From Silanimonas sp965368785 (GTDB lineage: Bacteria; Pseudomonadota; Gammaproteobacteria; Xanthomonadales; Xanthomonadaceae): a DNA stretch of 64,000 bases. Both the position numbers and the translations under genes were made by a program. Where the stretch lies: positions 51,487-115,486 of the forward strand of contig CBDUOG010000001.1 in assembly GCA_965368785.1 (NCBI GenBank), given 5' to 3'. Position 1 is the first letter of the stretch, and each line of letters begins with the position of its first letter. Positions 44,074-53,830 of this stretch are shown piece after piece. Below the pieces are notes generated by a model. That model had not been told where the DNA came from. It saw nothing but the letters and a program-made list of their open reading frames with translations, and searched no databases.

Positions 44074-44931
44074 TTAGTCACCTAGCTCGCGCTGCAAAAA
44101 TGCCGGCATCTGCAGTGCGCCGTGATGTACGCCAGCCGTGTAGTACTGGGTCTCAAAGGGCTTTGCCTGGGCATCCTTCTGCCTGAAAGCCGTTAGATCA
44201 CGGGTTTCTTTGGATGCGATGGTGCAGCTCCACCAGCCGGTTGGATAACACGGCTGCGGGAATGGCAGCGTGCGGAAACTCTTAAAGCCGGCGTCGCGCA
44301 TCGCATTGCGCATATCGTGAATCAGCTTCAGCAGCGCTAATGGCGACTCGCTTTGCTGAACTAACAAGCCGCCCGCGCGCAGCGCACGCAGGCAGTTTTC
44401 ATAGAACGCCTGATTAAATAAGCCTTCGGCAGGGCCGACCGGGTCGGTTGAATCGACGATAATGAGATCAATGCTTTCAGCCGGGGCGTTGGCCATAAAC
44501 GCAATGCCATCGTCGAACATCACCGTCGCGCGCGGATCGTTATTGCTTTCGCACAGCTCGGGGAAATATTTTTCAGCCATTCGCGTTACTTGCTCATCAA
44601 TATCGCACTGCACGGCGCTTTTCACCGCCGGGTGTTTGAGGACCTCGCGCAATGTGCCACAGTCACCACCGCCGATGATCACCACGTCTTTCGGGTCGCT
44701 GTGAGTAAACAAAGGCGCATGCGACATCATCTCGTGATAGAAAAAATTATCGCGCGTGCTGACCATGGTCGCGCCATCGATGACCATCAGATTGCCCCAG
44801 TCGGTCGTCTGATAAATCTCGATCTTCTGAAACGGTGACTGCACTTCATCCAGTTTGCCTTTAATGCGCAGGCCGAAGGCAGAGCCTGTGAGATCAAAAT
44901 TTTCGTAGAACCAGCGAGATTGTTCAGTCAT
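44074..44931 (-). CDS. speE: Spermidine synthase
   Basis: Transfers the aminopropyl group from decarboxylated SAM to putrescine. 285 residues, the bacterial length. Motifs: VVIIGGGDCGTLREVLKHP for the nucleotide site, VDSTDPVGPAEGLF with the catalytic Asp, and QSESPLALLKL. Divergent from speA by 133 bp, making a polyamine gene pair; speD and speB-like steps are not in the window. mutM follows after 17 bp. Confidence 0.96.
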   Translation of the reverse strand: MTEQSRWFYENFDLTGSAFGLRIKGKLDEVQSPFQKIEIYQTTDWGNLMVIDGATMVSTRDNFFYHEMMSHAPLFTHSDPKDVVIIGGGDCGTLREVLKHPAVKSAVQCDIDEQVTRMAEKYFPELCESNNDPRATVMFDDGIAFMANAPAESIDLIIVDSTDPVGPAEGLFNQAFYENCLRALRAGGLLVQQSESPLALLKLIHDMRNAMRDAGFKSFRTLPFPQPCYPTGWWSCTIASKETRDLTAFRQKDAQAKPFETQYYTAGVHHGALQMPAFLQRELGD

Positions 44932-45064
44932 TACGTTTCCAAGCGGGACACCGGGGCCGCATATTGTAACCGAGGGTCTGGCTGCGGGTTAAAAACCGCG
45001 ACAATCACAGCACGCCATGGTGCGTATCGTTACAATAGGCGCCTGTCACGAAGGTATAACGCAC

Positions 45065-46957
45065 ATGAGCAAATGGTCGGTTGACCGCGCACGTCACACG
45101 TATTCGATCCCTTATTGGGCGGACGGATATTTTGACGTGGACGAACAGGGACAGATGCTGGTTCAGCCGCGCGGTCCGGACGGCGTTCGAATTGCGTTGG
45201 CTCAAGTCGTCGAGCAAGCTCAGATCCAGGGTCAGAAGTTGCCGCTGCTGATGCGTTTCCCGGAAATTCTGAGCAATCGACTGGGCAAGCTGCAAGCGGC
45301 GTTTGCGTCGGCGATGGCCGATCTGGATTACAAGGGCGGCTACACTGCGGTTTATCCGATTAAAGTGAATCAACATTTTGGTGTCGCCGGTGAGCTGGCC
45401 GCGTCCGGTGGTGAGGGCTTTGGTTTGGAAGCCGGATCAAAGCCGGAGTTAATGGCGGTATTGGGGTTAGCGCGCCCGGGCTCTTTGGTTGTATGTAATG
45501 GCTACAAAGATCGCGAGTTTATCCGGCTCGCCCTGATCGGTCGCAAGCTGGGTTTGGAAACCTTTATCGTGGTGGAAAAGCCCTCTGAGCTGGCCATCGT
45601 GCTAGAGGAATCGAAGGCTCTGGGTGTTCGGCCGGGCCTGGGAGTGCGGATGCGTTTGGCCTCCTTGGGTGCCGGCAAGTGGCAGAACTCGGGCGGCGCC
45701 AAATCGAAGTTCGGCCTATCGCCGCGTCAGGTGCTCACCCTTGTGGATCAGCTTCGCCAAGCCGATATGCTCGACTGTCTGGGCTTGCTGCACTTTCATA
45801 TGGGTTCGCAGATTTCCAATGTGCGCGATATCGCCAGCGGCATGCGTGAAGCGGTTCGTTATTTCGTGGAATTGTCTCAAATGGGTTGCCATATCCGCTA
45901 TATGGATTCGGGCGGCGGTTTGGGTGTGGACTACGAAGGTACCCGCTCACGCAGTTTTTGCTCCATTAACTACGGCCTTGAGCAGTATGCGATGACCCTG
46001 CTGCAACCATTAGCCGAAGCCTGCACGCAGTACGGTTTGAAACATCCACGCATGGTCACCGAAGCGGGCCGGGCGATGACTGCGCATCACGCGTTGATGG
46101 TCGTAAATGTCTCGGAAGTAGAACGAGCTTCCGTTGGTGCGGTCCCGCCAGTATCTGCCGACGAGGCATCGGTATTAAGGCATTTGCGCGATGTGTACGA
46201 GTCGATTGGTGAGCGACCGCCATTGGAGCTTTTTCACGAGGCACAGCACTATCTGGCCGAGGGTCAAACGCTGTATTCGCATGGGCAGCTTAAGTTAACC
46301 GAGCGCGCGCATCTGGACGATTTGTTTTATGCAATTTCGCACGCGCTGCGTCGGATTTTGTCGATCGATGAGCGCAGTCATCGCGCTACCTTGGATGAGC
46401 TGGAAGAGCGTTTGGTAGACAAGTATTTCGTAAACTTTTCCGTGTTTGAGTCCATTCCGGATGTGTGGGCGATCGATCAGGTGTTTCCGATCGTGCCGAT
46501 TCGGCGCTTGAATGAAGAGCCTGATCGCCGCGGCATCATTGCCGATTTGACCTGCGACTCGGATGGTCAAATCGATATTTACGTCGGCGCGGAAACACTG
46601 TCTTCTGCTTTGCCGATGCACAGCCCTAATCCGGGTGAATCGTATTTGCTGGGTGTGTTTTTAGTTGGCGCCTATCAGGAAACATTGGGCGATATTCATA
46701 ACTTGTTTGGCGATACCGATGTAGTCAGTGTGCGTGAATGCTCAAATGCCGGCTTCAAAATTGTGAATCAGCGTAAAGGCGATACGACCGATGTGATGCT
46801 CGATTATGTCGGTTACAACTTGACCGATTTGCGCGCTGCGTACGAAGAGAAAATACGTGCGGCCGAGCTCGGCGCTGATGAAGCGCATCGTGTGCTCGCC
46901 GCGTTGGAAGATGGATTAACCGGATACACCTATCTGGCTGAGGAGCCAATGGCATGA
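45065..46957 (+). CDS. speA: Biosynthetic arginine decarboxylase
   Basis: PLP enzyme that turns arginine to agmatine, the first step of the arginine route to putrescine. The ATG at 45065 is used, giving 630 residues that start MSKWSVDRARHTYSIP; AAGG lies upstream. The frame runs to 45017, but those 16 codons have no family similarity. The PLP lysine lies in VYPIKVNQH near residue 100; GLEAGSKPEL, LHFHMGSQI, and VTEAGRAMTAHHAL are alanine-racemase-fold signatures. It overlaps the next gene by 4 bp. Confidence 0.95.
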   Translation: MSKWSVDRARHTYSIPYWADGYFDVDEQGQMLVQPRGPDGVRIALAQVVEQAQIQGQKLPLLMRFPEILSNRLGKLQAAFASAMADLDYKGGYTAVYPIKVNQHFGVAGELAASGGEGFGLEAGSKPELMAVLGLARPGSLVVCNGYKDREFIRLALIGRKLGLETFIVVEKPSELAIVLEESKALGVRPGLGVRMRLASLGAGKWQNSGGAKSKFGLSPRQVLTLVDQLRQADMLDCLGLLHFHMGSQISNVRDIASGMREAVRYFVELSQMGCHIRYMDSGGGLGVDYEGTRSRSFCSINYGLEQYAMTLLQPLAEACTQYGLKHPRMVTEAGRAMTAHHALMVVNVSEVERASVGAVPPVSADEASVLRHLRDVYESIGERPPLELFHEAQHYLAEGQTLYSHGQLKLTERAHLDDLFYAISHALRRILSIDERSHRATLDELEERLVDKYFVNFSVFESIPDVWAIDQVFPIVPIRRLNEEPDRRGIIADLTCDSDGQIDIYVGAETLSSALPMHSPNPGESYLLGVFLVGAYQETLGDIHNLFGDTDVVSVRECSNAGFKIVNQRKGDTTDVMLDYVGYNLTDLRAAYEEKIRAAELGADEAHRVLAALEDGLTGYTYLAEEPMA

Positions 46958-47811
46958 TGCGGGTCGGGTTTATCGGCCTGGGCGCGATGGGGGCACCGAT
47001 GGCGGGTCATCTGGCCAAAAAAACATTACTCCATGTGGTTGCTAATCGAAGCTTCGCCAGAGCGCAGCAAATTGCTGACGAATTGTCGGTGAGCGCGGGC
47101 GAGCAGGCCGAGGCGTTCGCCGACTGTGATGTGGTTGCGTTGTGCGTGCCCTATGACGTGGATGTGTTGCAGTGGGTCGGGAGTCTGGCCGGAGTGCTTA
47201 GAGCAGGTGCCGTCGTTATTGACCACTCGACCGTTTCAGTTTCAACCGCAAAAGCGGCAGCTGAGCTTCTGGCCAGGCACGAAATTGGTTTTATCGACGC
47301 GCCGGTTTCCGGGGGCGTTGAAGGGGCAAAAAACGGCAAATTATCAGTGATGTGTGGTGCGAGCCCGCAAGACTTAGAGCGGGTAAGCGAGGTGCTGCAA
47401 AGCTACGCTGCGCGGATCAGTCACATGGGCAATGTCGGTGCGGGGCAGGCGACTAAAGCGGTTAATCAGGTGTTGGTCGCCGGCATTAATGAAGCCGTCT
47501 GTGAAGGCCTGGCCTTTGCCGAGCAGCTGGGACTCGATGCCGGGAAACTAATCCCGACACTCATGGCAGGGGCAGCATCGAATTGGTTCTTAGAAAAGCG
47601 CGGTCAGACGATGCTGAAAAGCGAATTTGCGCCGGGCTTTAAATGCTCTCATATGCGTAAAGACTTGAGTATTGCTTTAGCCATGGCGCAGGAAGCTGGC
47701 ATCAATACGGCAATCATCGAACAGGCTTTGGCCGACTACACGGAACTAGAGCGCGGTGGTTTTGCCAATGCCGATACGTCGGCCCTGATCGAACTCAAAA
47801 GAGCCCGCTGA
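46954..47811 (+). CDS. NAD(P)-binding beta-hydroxyacid dehydrogenase family oxidoreductase
   Basis: 285 residues. The N-terminal Rossmann motif is GFIGLGAMGAPMAGH; the substrate motif DAPVSGGVEGAKNGKL and the catalytic Lys in GAGQATKAVNQ near residue 170 place it among 3-hydroxyisobutyrate dehydrogenases and tartronate semialdehyde reductases. The exact substrate cannot be told. It overlaps speA by 4 bp (translational coupling), which hints at a role in amino-acid or polyamine side metabolism, though pairings like this also occur without functional meaning. Confidence 0.87.
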   Translation: MMRVGFIGLGAMGAPMAGHLAKKTLLHVVANRSFARAQQIADELSVSAGEQAEAFADCDVVALCVPYDVDVLQWVGSLAGVLRAGAVVIDHSTVSVSTAKAAAELLARHEIGFIDAPVSGGVEGAKNGKLSVMCGASPQDLERVSEVLQSYAARISHMGNVGAGQATKAVNQVLVAGINEAVCEGLAFAEQLGLDAGKLIPTLMAGAASNWFLEKRGQTMLKSEFAPGFKCSHMRKDLSIALAMAQEAGINTAIIEQALADYTELERGGFANADTSALIELKRAR

Positions 47812-47829
47812 AATTTAGCGCCGTTCGCT

Positions 47830-48417
47830 TTACTTGACCCGAATCGCCAGCGCTTCAATGCCGTTGCTGGCTAGAGCGCGTTTCGCCGAATCCAGTGCTG
47901 CCGCGTTAGCGTAAGGGCCCAATCGGACGCGATAATAAGTGGCGCCATTAATGACCGCAGACTCGACCCGCGCCATCTGCCCGGTAAGTGCAATCTGGGC
48001 CTTGAGCGCCTCGGCATCGCCTACGCTTTTGAATGCGCCGGCTTGCAATAGGTAAGGTGTTTCGCTGGCCGGCTTGGTCTGCCCCGCCGGAGTTTTAACC
48101 GCCGGCTTTTCTGCGTCTGCTCGAGCACGCTCGCTCAATTCAGAATCAGGAATAATGACTTCTTTTTCCGGCAGAACGGTATAGAAATCGTAGCGCGGTT
48201 TATTTTGCTCAGGATCTTGTGCCAGTGCTTCACGCTCGGGCAGTTCCTGAGGCGCTTTTGCTGCCGGGTCAGGCTGCGGCATCTGGTTTGGCGTAATGCC
48301 ACCCTGCCATGCATAAAAGACTGCCGCGCCGGTGCCTAACATAAGGCCGACCAGAAGCCACAGCCAGCCGGGAATACCACCGTTGCGTTTTGCCTGATTT
48401 TTGTTTCGCCTAGCCAT
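47830..48417 (-). CDS. SPOR domain protein (FtsN-like)
   Basis: 195 residues. One membrane anchor at about residues 17-37 after a basic N-terminus, a Pro/Glu-rich linker, and a C-terminal SPOR domain (about 118-195) with ETPYLLQAGAFKSVGDAEALK and YYRVRLGPYANAAALDSAKR. SPOR domains bind denuded glycan at the septum, so a division or wall role is likely. Its ATG directly follows the argS stop with no gap, a conserved pairing in gammaproteobacteria. Confidence 0.9.
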   Translation of the reverse strand: MARRNKNQAKRNGGIPGWLWLLVGLMLGTGAAVFYAWQGGITPNQMPQPDPAAKAPQELPEREALAQDPEQNKPRYDFYTVLPEKEVIIPDSELSERARADAEKPAVKTPAGQTKPASETPYLLQAGAFKSVGDAEALKAQIALTGQMARVESAVINGATYYRVRLGPYANAAALDSAKRALASNGIEALAIRVK

Positions 48418-50187
48418 TTACATTGCCTCTGGAGCGGAAACGCCAAGTAGCTCTAACCCGTTAGCTAACACCTGACGCGTGGCCGCGCAAAGCCCCAAAC
48501 GGGCGTGGCGCAGTTCTTCCTCGTCGACCAAGATCGCCTGTGCATTGTAGAAGCCATGGAACGCGGAAGCCAACTCACGCAAATAGTTTGCGACCGACTG
48601 CGGTGCTCGATTCTTTGCTGCTGACTCGACAACTTCCGGAAAGCGCATCAGCTCGGAGATCAGGATGTCTTCTTCATCAGCTACCAAACGATGTCGTGCG
48701 GCGTCGGCCGCGGAACGATTCCAAGACCAGTGCTTCTCGGTAAGCTGGCGGAATACTGAGCAAATACGGGCGTGCGCATATTGAATGTAAAACACCGGAT
48801 TGTCGTTCGATTGTTTTTTGGCCAGATCCAGATCGAAATCAAGGTGCTGATCATTACCACGCATCACATAGAAGAATCGTGCTGCGTCGACGCCCACCTC
48901 TTCACGCAGCTCACGCAAGGTTACAAAGCTACCTGCTCGCGTCGACATCTGCACGCGCTCGCCGCCGCGGAACAAGATGGCGAATTGCACCAGCAGTATT
49001 TCAATTTTCTCCGGGTCCAATCCAAGTCCCTGGGCAGCTGCTTTCATTCGCGCAATGTAGCCGTGATGGTCCGCACCAAAAATATATATTGCGCGTTCAA
49101 ATCCGCGTTCAAACTTCGACAGCAAATAACCTAGATCAGATGCAAAGTAAGTGGTCACCCCGTTTTCACGCACCACGACCCGGTCTTTGTCGTCGCCAAA
49201 TTCAGTAGCGCGGAACCAGGTGGCGCCATCTTGCTCAAACAGGTGGCCGTTCTTTTGCAGAGTGTCGATTGCGCGCGAAACAAAACCTTCATTTAGCAGC
49301 GATTTTTCCGAGAAGAACTCATCATGGCGGACGCCAAATCCCTGCAGGTCGTCACGGATGTCCGCTAAACACCAATCGAGACCTGACTCAAATACCCGGG
49401 CGTAGTTCTTCTCGCCCAACAGAGTTTTTGCGCGAGAGATAAGGCCATCAATGTGTAGTTCTTTATCGCCGCCCTGTGACTCATCGGCAGGGAGTTCTCC
49501 GGTAATTTCTATTGCTGATTTGCGTAAATCGTCACCGACCTTCGCGCGCAGCCCACGGGCAATTTCGACGACATACTCGCCTTTGTAGCCATTGTCCGGA
49601 AACCGGATGTTGATCCCGCTGAGTTCGTGATAGCGCAGCCAGATGGATACCGCCAGAATGTCCATCTGCCGGCCCGCGTCGTTGACGTAATATTCTTTGT
49701 GAACTTGATTTCCGGACGCATTGAGAAGCGCCGAAACGCAAGCGCCAAAGGCAGCGCCCCGTCCATGGCCAACATGCAAAGGGCCATTGGGATTTGCCGA
49801 AACGAATTCAACCGTAATTGATTCACCGGAGTTTGCAGGGGCGCGGCCGAATTCGCTGCCCAGTTCATGAATTCGACGCAAAGTACCGAGACGGCATGCG
49901 TTGGAAATCGTGAAATTGATAAAGCCCGGCCCGGCAATCGCGACGTTTTGAATGTGTTGCGATTCCGGCAAGTTTTCGACAATTGCCTCGGCTAGCTCAC
50001 GGGGCTTTTTACCGAGCTGCTTGGCTAAGATCATTGCGATGTTGCACGCATAGTCACCGTGCTCACGCGACTTGGTGCGCTCGACGACAAACATCGGCGT
50101 GTCAAAGCCGGTCGGCAACTGCCCTTCCCGCCTTAAATCCAGCAGGGCCTGGGCGACCAATTCGATGAGATGATCTTTCACGGACAA
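48418..50187 (-). CDS. argS: Arginine-tRNA ligase
   Basis: Class I synthetase. 589 residues. The N-terminal Add-1 domain is present, HVGHGR replaces HIGH in PNGPLHVGHGRGAAFG near residue 131, and the KMSKS equivalent is QMSTR in GERVQMSTRAG near 400, common in ArgRS. The C-terminal helical anticodon domain has the DALRFS-type region. Followed directly by the SPOR gene. A 78-bp gap separates it from the upstream unknown. Confidence 0.97.
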   Translation of the reverse strand: MSVKDHLIELVAQALLDLRREGQLPTGFDTPMFVVERTKSREHGDYACNIAMILAKQLGKKPRELAEAIVENLPESQHIQNVAIAGPGFINFTISNACRLGTLRRIHELGSEFGRAPANSGESITVEFVSANPNGPLHVGHGRGAAFGACVSALLNASGNQVHKEYYVNDAGRQMDILAVSIWLRYHELSGINIRFPDNGYKGEYVVEIARGLRAKVGDDLRKSAIEITGELPADESQGGDKELHIDGLISRAKTLLGEKNYARVFESGLDWCLADIRDDLQGFGVRHDEFFSEKSLLNEGFVSRAIDTLQKNGHLFEQDGATWFRATEFGDDKDRVVVRENGVTTYFASDLGYLLSKFERGFERAIYIFGADHHGYIARMKAAAQGLGLDPEKIEILLVQFAILFRGGERVQMSTRAGSFVTLRELREEVGVDAARFFYVMRGNDQHLDFDLDLAKKQSNDNPVFYIQYAHARICSVFRQLTEKHWSWNRSAADAARHRLVADEEDILISELMRFPEVVESAAKNRAPQSVANYLRELASAFHGFYNAQAILVDEEELRHARLGLCAATRQVLANGLELLGVSAPEAM

Positions 50188-50265
50188 TCCGGTTCAGGTA
50201 AACCGCGCATTATAGCCTGTGATATTTGATAAATCCGGCATATTTGCGGGATTTGTGTGCAGCAT

Positions 50266-51318
50266 TTATACGGTGCTTCGGCGATTCTCGGCATTCGATA
50301 GGAAGCACTGGATCACATCCTCCGCGCTATTAACAGCCTGGCGCGCAATATCCTGCTCAAAAGCATGCACGTGCGCCCTAATTCTGGCGGCATTTTCCAC
50401 TTTGCCCGGGCCAAACACATTTTTGCCTTCCCGGGATGAAAATTGGTGTGCCTCAAAGAAAAACTGCATTTGACCCCGGGTCAAAAAATCGATGCACGAC
50501 TTGATTGCAGCCGGAGTCCTGGCTTCCCGTTCAGCGCGGTATTCGCGCTCTCGACACAAGTTGGCTGCACTCCCCACAAATTCCGCATAAGGGTCCGCGA
50601 CATTGCCGGTATCCAGGTCAGCACAGAGCCGGGCCAAGCGTTCTGAGCGCTGCAGGCCGGCATTTGCCCGCCAACCCGAAAGGTTCCGGTCCAGCCATGT
50701 CGACAGATGCTTGGCAAAACAACCCTTCCGCAGTCGGGGTTCCGGATCCACGGCTGACGCATTGGTCGGCCCGGCCCCGAATGTACTGCCGACAATGCTC
50801 ATTTGAACCGCCTGAAACTGCTCTGTGTCGCGCTTCGGATCAAATCCACAGGTCTTCATAATGCGGCTCATCTCAGCAGCGCTCGCTGCCTCGTCTGCGC
50901 CGGCTGGCCCTTGATGGCGTGGAGACTCGCGCTGGCGAAGGTCATGCCCGGCTGCGAAGAGTAGAAGCAGGCCCCAATCTTCCGACTTTAAGGTGCTCTT
51001 GCCCAGCGAGTGCATCAGCCGTGGCAGGCGTTGACAGGCCAGCGACAGCACATGATTCTCGTTGTGATAGGCATGGAAGTCGTCGCCGAGGCTGCCATGG
51101 CGTTTGGCCAGCCGCGCACAGGCCAGAGTCGCCGCGTCTAAATAGGTATCCGCACTTTGAGTAAATCCAATCTGCCGGACGAGCGTTAAGAGTTGCCGGG
51201 GGATATTGCTTTGGCTGTCGCTGAACAGCTTACGCGCAGTCTCCACATCGGGCAGCGCCTGCTCCACCTCATCGGCTGGATACAGTGGCTCAAAATCGGC
51301 GAATGCTAAAAAAATCAT
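50266..51318 (-). CDS. Putative HD/PDE-like metal-dependent phosphohydrolase
   Basis: About 350 residues with no family I can name. Two motifs resemble HD-superfamily and class I phosphodiesterase catalytic sites: YHNENH near residues 86-91 and LLLLFAAGHDLRQ with His127-Asp128. The second half is rich in Ala, Arg and Glu without membrane segments. The ATG at 51318 is used; the frame's first codon is a GTG 6 nt upstream. It lies between argS (78 bp) and radC (43 bp), all leftward. The substrate is unknown; a cyclic-nucleotide or nucleotide hydrolase is possible, and an inactive protein cannot be excluded. Confidence 0.6.
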   Translation of the reverse strand: MIFLAFADFEPLYPADEVEQALPDVETARKLFSDSQSNIPRQLLTLVRQIGFTQSADTYLDAATLACARLAKRHGSLGDDFHAYHNENHVLSLACQRLPRLMHSLGKSTLKSEDWGLLLLFAAGHDLRQRESPRHQGPAGADEAASAAEMSRIMKTCGFDPKRDTEQFQAVQMSIVGSTFGAGPTNASAVDPEPRLRKGCFAKHLSTWLDRNLSGWRANAGLQRSERLARLCADLDTGNVADPYAEFVGSAANLCREREYRAEREARTPAAIKSCIDFLTRGQMQFFFEAHQFSSREGKNVFGPGKVENAARIRAHVHAFEQDIARQAVNSAEDVIQCFLSNAENRRSTV

Positions 51319-51367
51319 AGTCACAGTGCGCAGTTAAACGGAATTTTCGGGTTTTTTGGCCGGAAAT

Positions 51368-52042
51368 TTAAATGTCTCCACGGGCAGCTAACGATACCGG
51401 GGGGCCATCACCGACCACAAAGTGATCTAACAAACGGATATCTACCAATGCTAAGGCATCACGGATACGAAGGGTAATTTGTTTGTCCGCCTGGCTGGGC
51501 TCACTGATTCCGCTGGGGTGATTATGGCCGATGATAACTGCTGCGCTGTTGTGATGTAGCGCGCGTCGCACCACCTCGCGCGGGTGCACCTGAGCGCTAT
51601 CGATAGTGCCGAAGAACAGGCATTCATAAGCCATAAGCCGGTGTCGCGTATCCAAAAAAAGACAGGCGAATGCCTCGTGCTTGAGCGCGCGCAGTCTGAG
51701 CGCAAAGAGATCGCCGGCCTGCTCGGGGGATTGAATCAGCGCGCCCCGGGCGAGCTTACCCTGCAAAAAGCGTGTGCTGAGCTCGAGCGCGGCTTTCAAT
51801 AAACTGCTGCGCGCAGGTCCCAGGCCATCAAGAGCGGAGAGCGCAATGACGTCCATTTCCAATAATGCGCGCAAGCCGCCAGTGGCATTAAGCAGGCGTT
51901 GCGCGCAGCCAACAGCATCCAGCCCGCGCCGTCCGCTGCCGAGAAAAATTGCCAGCAATTCGGCATCTGATAGGCCTGAGCCGCCCTGTTGTATGAGCTT
52001 TTCGCGCGGCCTGCTCGCCGCCGGCCAGGAAGATATTTTCAT
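51368..52042 (-). CDS. radC: RadC family JAB1/MPN protein
   Basis: 224 residues. N-terminal helix-hairpin-helix (LSDAELLAIFLGSG, LSALDGLGPARSSLLKAALE) and a C-terminal JAMM metalloprotease-like domain with HPREVVRRAL and HNHPSGISEPSQAD carrying the zinc ligands. RadC is widely conserved; its DNA-repair role is disputed. It is divergent from coaBC by 95 bp, the common arrangement in gammaproteobacteria. Confidence 0.95.
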   Translation of the reverse strand: MKISSWPAASRPREKLIQQGGSGLSDAELLAIFLGSGRRGLDAVGCAQRLLNATGGLRALLEMDVIALSALDGLGPARSSLLKAALELSTRFLQGKLARGALIQSPEQAGDLFALRLRALKHEAFACLFLDTRHRLMAYECLFFGTIDSAQVHPREVVRRALHHNSAAVIIGHNHPSGISEPSQADKQITLRIRDALALVDIRLLDHFVVGDGPPVSLAARGDI

Positions 52043-52137
52043 GCTTTCAAGCTAGGCCCAAAATCTACGCATTGAGATCGGAAAAGCACTATTGATGATG
52101 TAAGCTAAAGACCGACGTACGAGTAAGGACGAATTTA

Positions 52138-53367
52138 GTGGCAGCACTGCAGGGGCATCGGATTTTGCTCGGCGTGAGCGGCGGCATTGCCGCTTATAAG
52201 GCAGCTGACTTGGTTCGTAAATTGCGTGCACAGGGTGCCGAGGTACGCGTCGTACTGACCGAGTCCGCTGAGCGCTTCGTGACCGCGACGACATTTCAAG
52301 CGCTGAGCGCTAATCCGGTGCGCATTTCGTTGTGGGATGAGCAGGCCGAAGCGGCGATGAGCCATATCGAGTTGGCGCGCTGGGCTGATCAAGTGCTCAT
52401 TGCACCGGCAACGGCGAATGTCATCGCCCGACTGAGCGCAGGTCTGGCAGACGATCTGCTGAGTACCGTCGTATTGGCGACACAGGCACCGCTTGTTCTG
52501 GCGCCTGCGATGAATACGGTGATGTTGCAGGCAGTGGCTACGCAGGAAAATCTGCGCAAGCTGCAGTCGCGCGGCGCACGAATTCTCGGCCCCGGCATTG
52601 GCGATCAGGCCTGTGGCGAAACCGGCGCTGGCAGAATGCTGGAGCCTCATGAAATTGTTGAACAGCTCATAGCGCATACAGACACCCGCTGGCAGGGGCG
52701 CCGGGTTGTGCTCACGGCCGGGCCCAGCTTCGAAGATATCGATCCGGTTCGGTTTATTGGTAATCGCAGCTCCGGAAAAATGGGCTTTGCACTGGCGACC
52801 GAGGCAGCCCGTTTGGGGGCTACGGTTGTGCTTATTGCCGGGCCGGTGCACCTGCCCACCCCGGCCGGCGTAAAGCGCCTCGACGTCAGGAGCGCTGCGC
52901 AGATGTACGATGCCGCCCTTGCTGAGCTCAAGGCATGTGATGTGTTTATCGGTGCGGCAGCGGTGGCTGATTTCACACCCGAAAAAGTAGCCGGGCAGAA
53001 AATTAAAAAATCAGCCAACGCCAATTTACCCATGAAATTGGTTCCCACTCAGGATATTTTGGCTGCGGTCTCCGGCCATCCTCACCGCCCGAAGTTAGTG
53101 GTTGGCTTTGCAGCCGAGACCGAAGATTTGGCGATCCATGCCTTAAAGAAACTCACGCAGAAAAAACTCGACTTAATTGCTGCCAATCAGGTAGGTGAGC
53201 CGGGCTCCGGGTTTGAGTCGGATAACAATGAGTTGCAGGTCATGGACGGACAGCAGGTAGTGCGAATCGGGCCTGCTTCAAAGGCAATGGTCGCGCAGAG
53301 CCTGATGAGGCTGATCGCTGACAAACTCGTGCCTGAAAGCAACAGCCGGAAACACAAAAAGAAATGA
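52138..53367 (+). CDS. coaBC: Bifunctional phosphopantothenoylcysteine decarboxylase/synthetase
   Basis: Coenzyme A pathway enzyme. 409 residues. N-terminal CoaC flavoprotein: LGVSGGIAAYKAADLV, active His in MSHIELARWADQVL, PAMNTVM, and CGETGAGRM. C-terminal CoaB: NRSSGKMGFALA and the active Lys in ADFTPEKVAGQKIKK. The start is a GTG preceded by AAGGA at about 8 nt. Its stop overlaps dut by 4 bp. Confidence 0.97.
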   Translation: MAALQGHRILLGVSGGIAAYKAADLVRKLRAQGAEVRVVLTESAERFVTATTFQALSANPVRISLWDEQAEAAMSHIELARWADQVLIAPATANVIARLSAGLADDLLSTVVLATQAPLVLAPAMNTVMLQAVATQENLRKLQSRGARILGPGIGDQACGETGAGRMLEPHEIVEQLIAHTDTRWQGRRVVLTAGPSFEDIDPVRFIGNRSSGKMGFALATEAARLGATVVLIAGPVHLPTPAGVKRLDVRSAAQMYDAALAELKACDVFIGAAAVADFTPEKVAGQKIKKSANANLPMKLVPTQDILAAVSGHPHRPKLVVGFAAETEDLAIHALKKLTQKKLDLIAANQVGEPGSGFESDNNELQVMDGQQVVRIGPASKAMVAQSLMRLIADKLVPESNSRKHKKK

Positions 53368-53819
53368 GTAAGATCGACGTAAGAATCCTTGATTCACGCA
53401 TTGGCCAGCAGTGGCCATTGCCTGACTATGCAACCTTAGCGTCGGCCGGGATGGACTTGCGGGCGATGCTTGATGAACCAATGGAGTTGGCTCCGGGGTC
53501 GGCGCAGCTGATCGCCAGCGGCATCTCGATCCACATAGCAGACCCTGCTTTATGCGCAGTCATCCTGCCGCGCTCCGGACTGGGACATAAACACGGCCTG
53601 GTTCTTGGCAATCTGGTTGGCTTGATCGATGCAGATTATCAGGGTCCACTTATGATCAGTCTATGGAATCGAAGCGCCAGTCCGGTGAAAATTGAACCCG
53701 GCGATCGCGTTGCGCAATTGGTATTCTTGCCCGTGGCAAGAGTTCAATTCAGTATTGTTCAGGAATTTACAGATAGCGCTCGCGGCGAAGGTGGCTTTGG
53801 CCACACCGGCGTTCGCTGA
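53364..53819 (+). CDS. dut: dUTP diphosphatase
   Basis: Hydrolyses dUTP to dUMP and keeps uracil out of DNA. 151 residues, trimeric family. Motifs: ASAGMDLRA (I), PRSGLGHKHGL (II), GNLVGLIDADYQG (III), GDRVAQLVF (IV) and RGEGGFGHTG (V). It overlaps coaBC by 4 bp and precedes algC by 11 bp, so coaBC-dut-algC are one unit. Confidence 0.97.
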   Translation: MSKIDVRILDSRIGQQWPLPDYATLASAGMDLRAMLDEPMELAPGSAQLIASGISIHIADPALCAVILPRSGLGHKHGLVLGNLVGLIDADYQGPLMISLWNRSASPVKIEPGDRVAQLVFLPVARVQFSIVQEFTDSARGEGGFGHTGVR

Positions 53820-53830
53820 TAGGGGAAGAA

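Noticed and set aside
45017..45064. Earlier start for speA at 45017
   Set aside because: The 16 extra codons do not resemble SpeA and the ATG at 45065 gives the normal N-terminus and has AAGG upstream.
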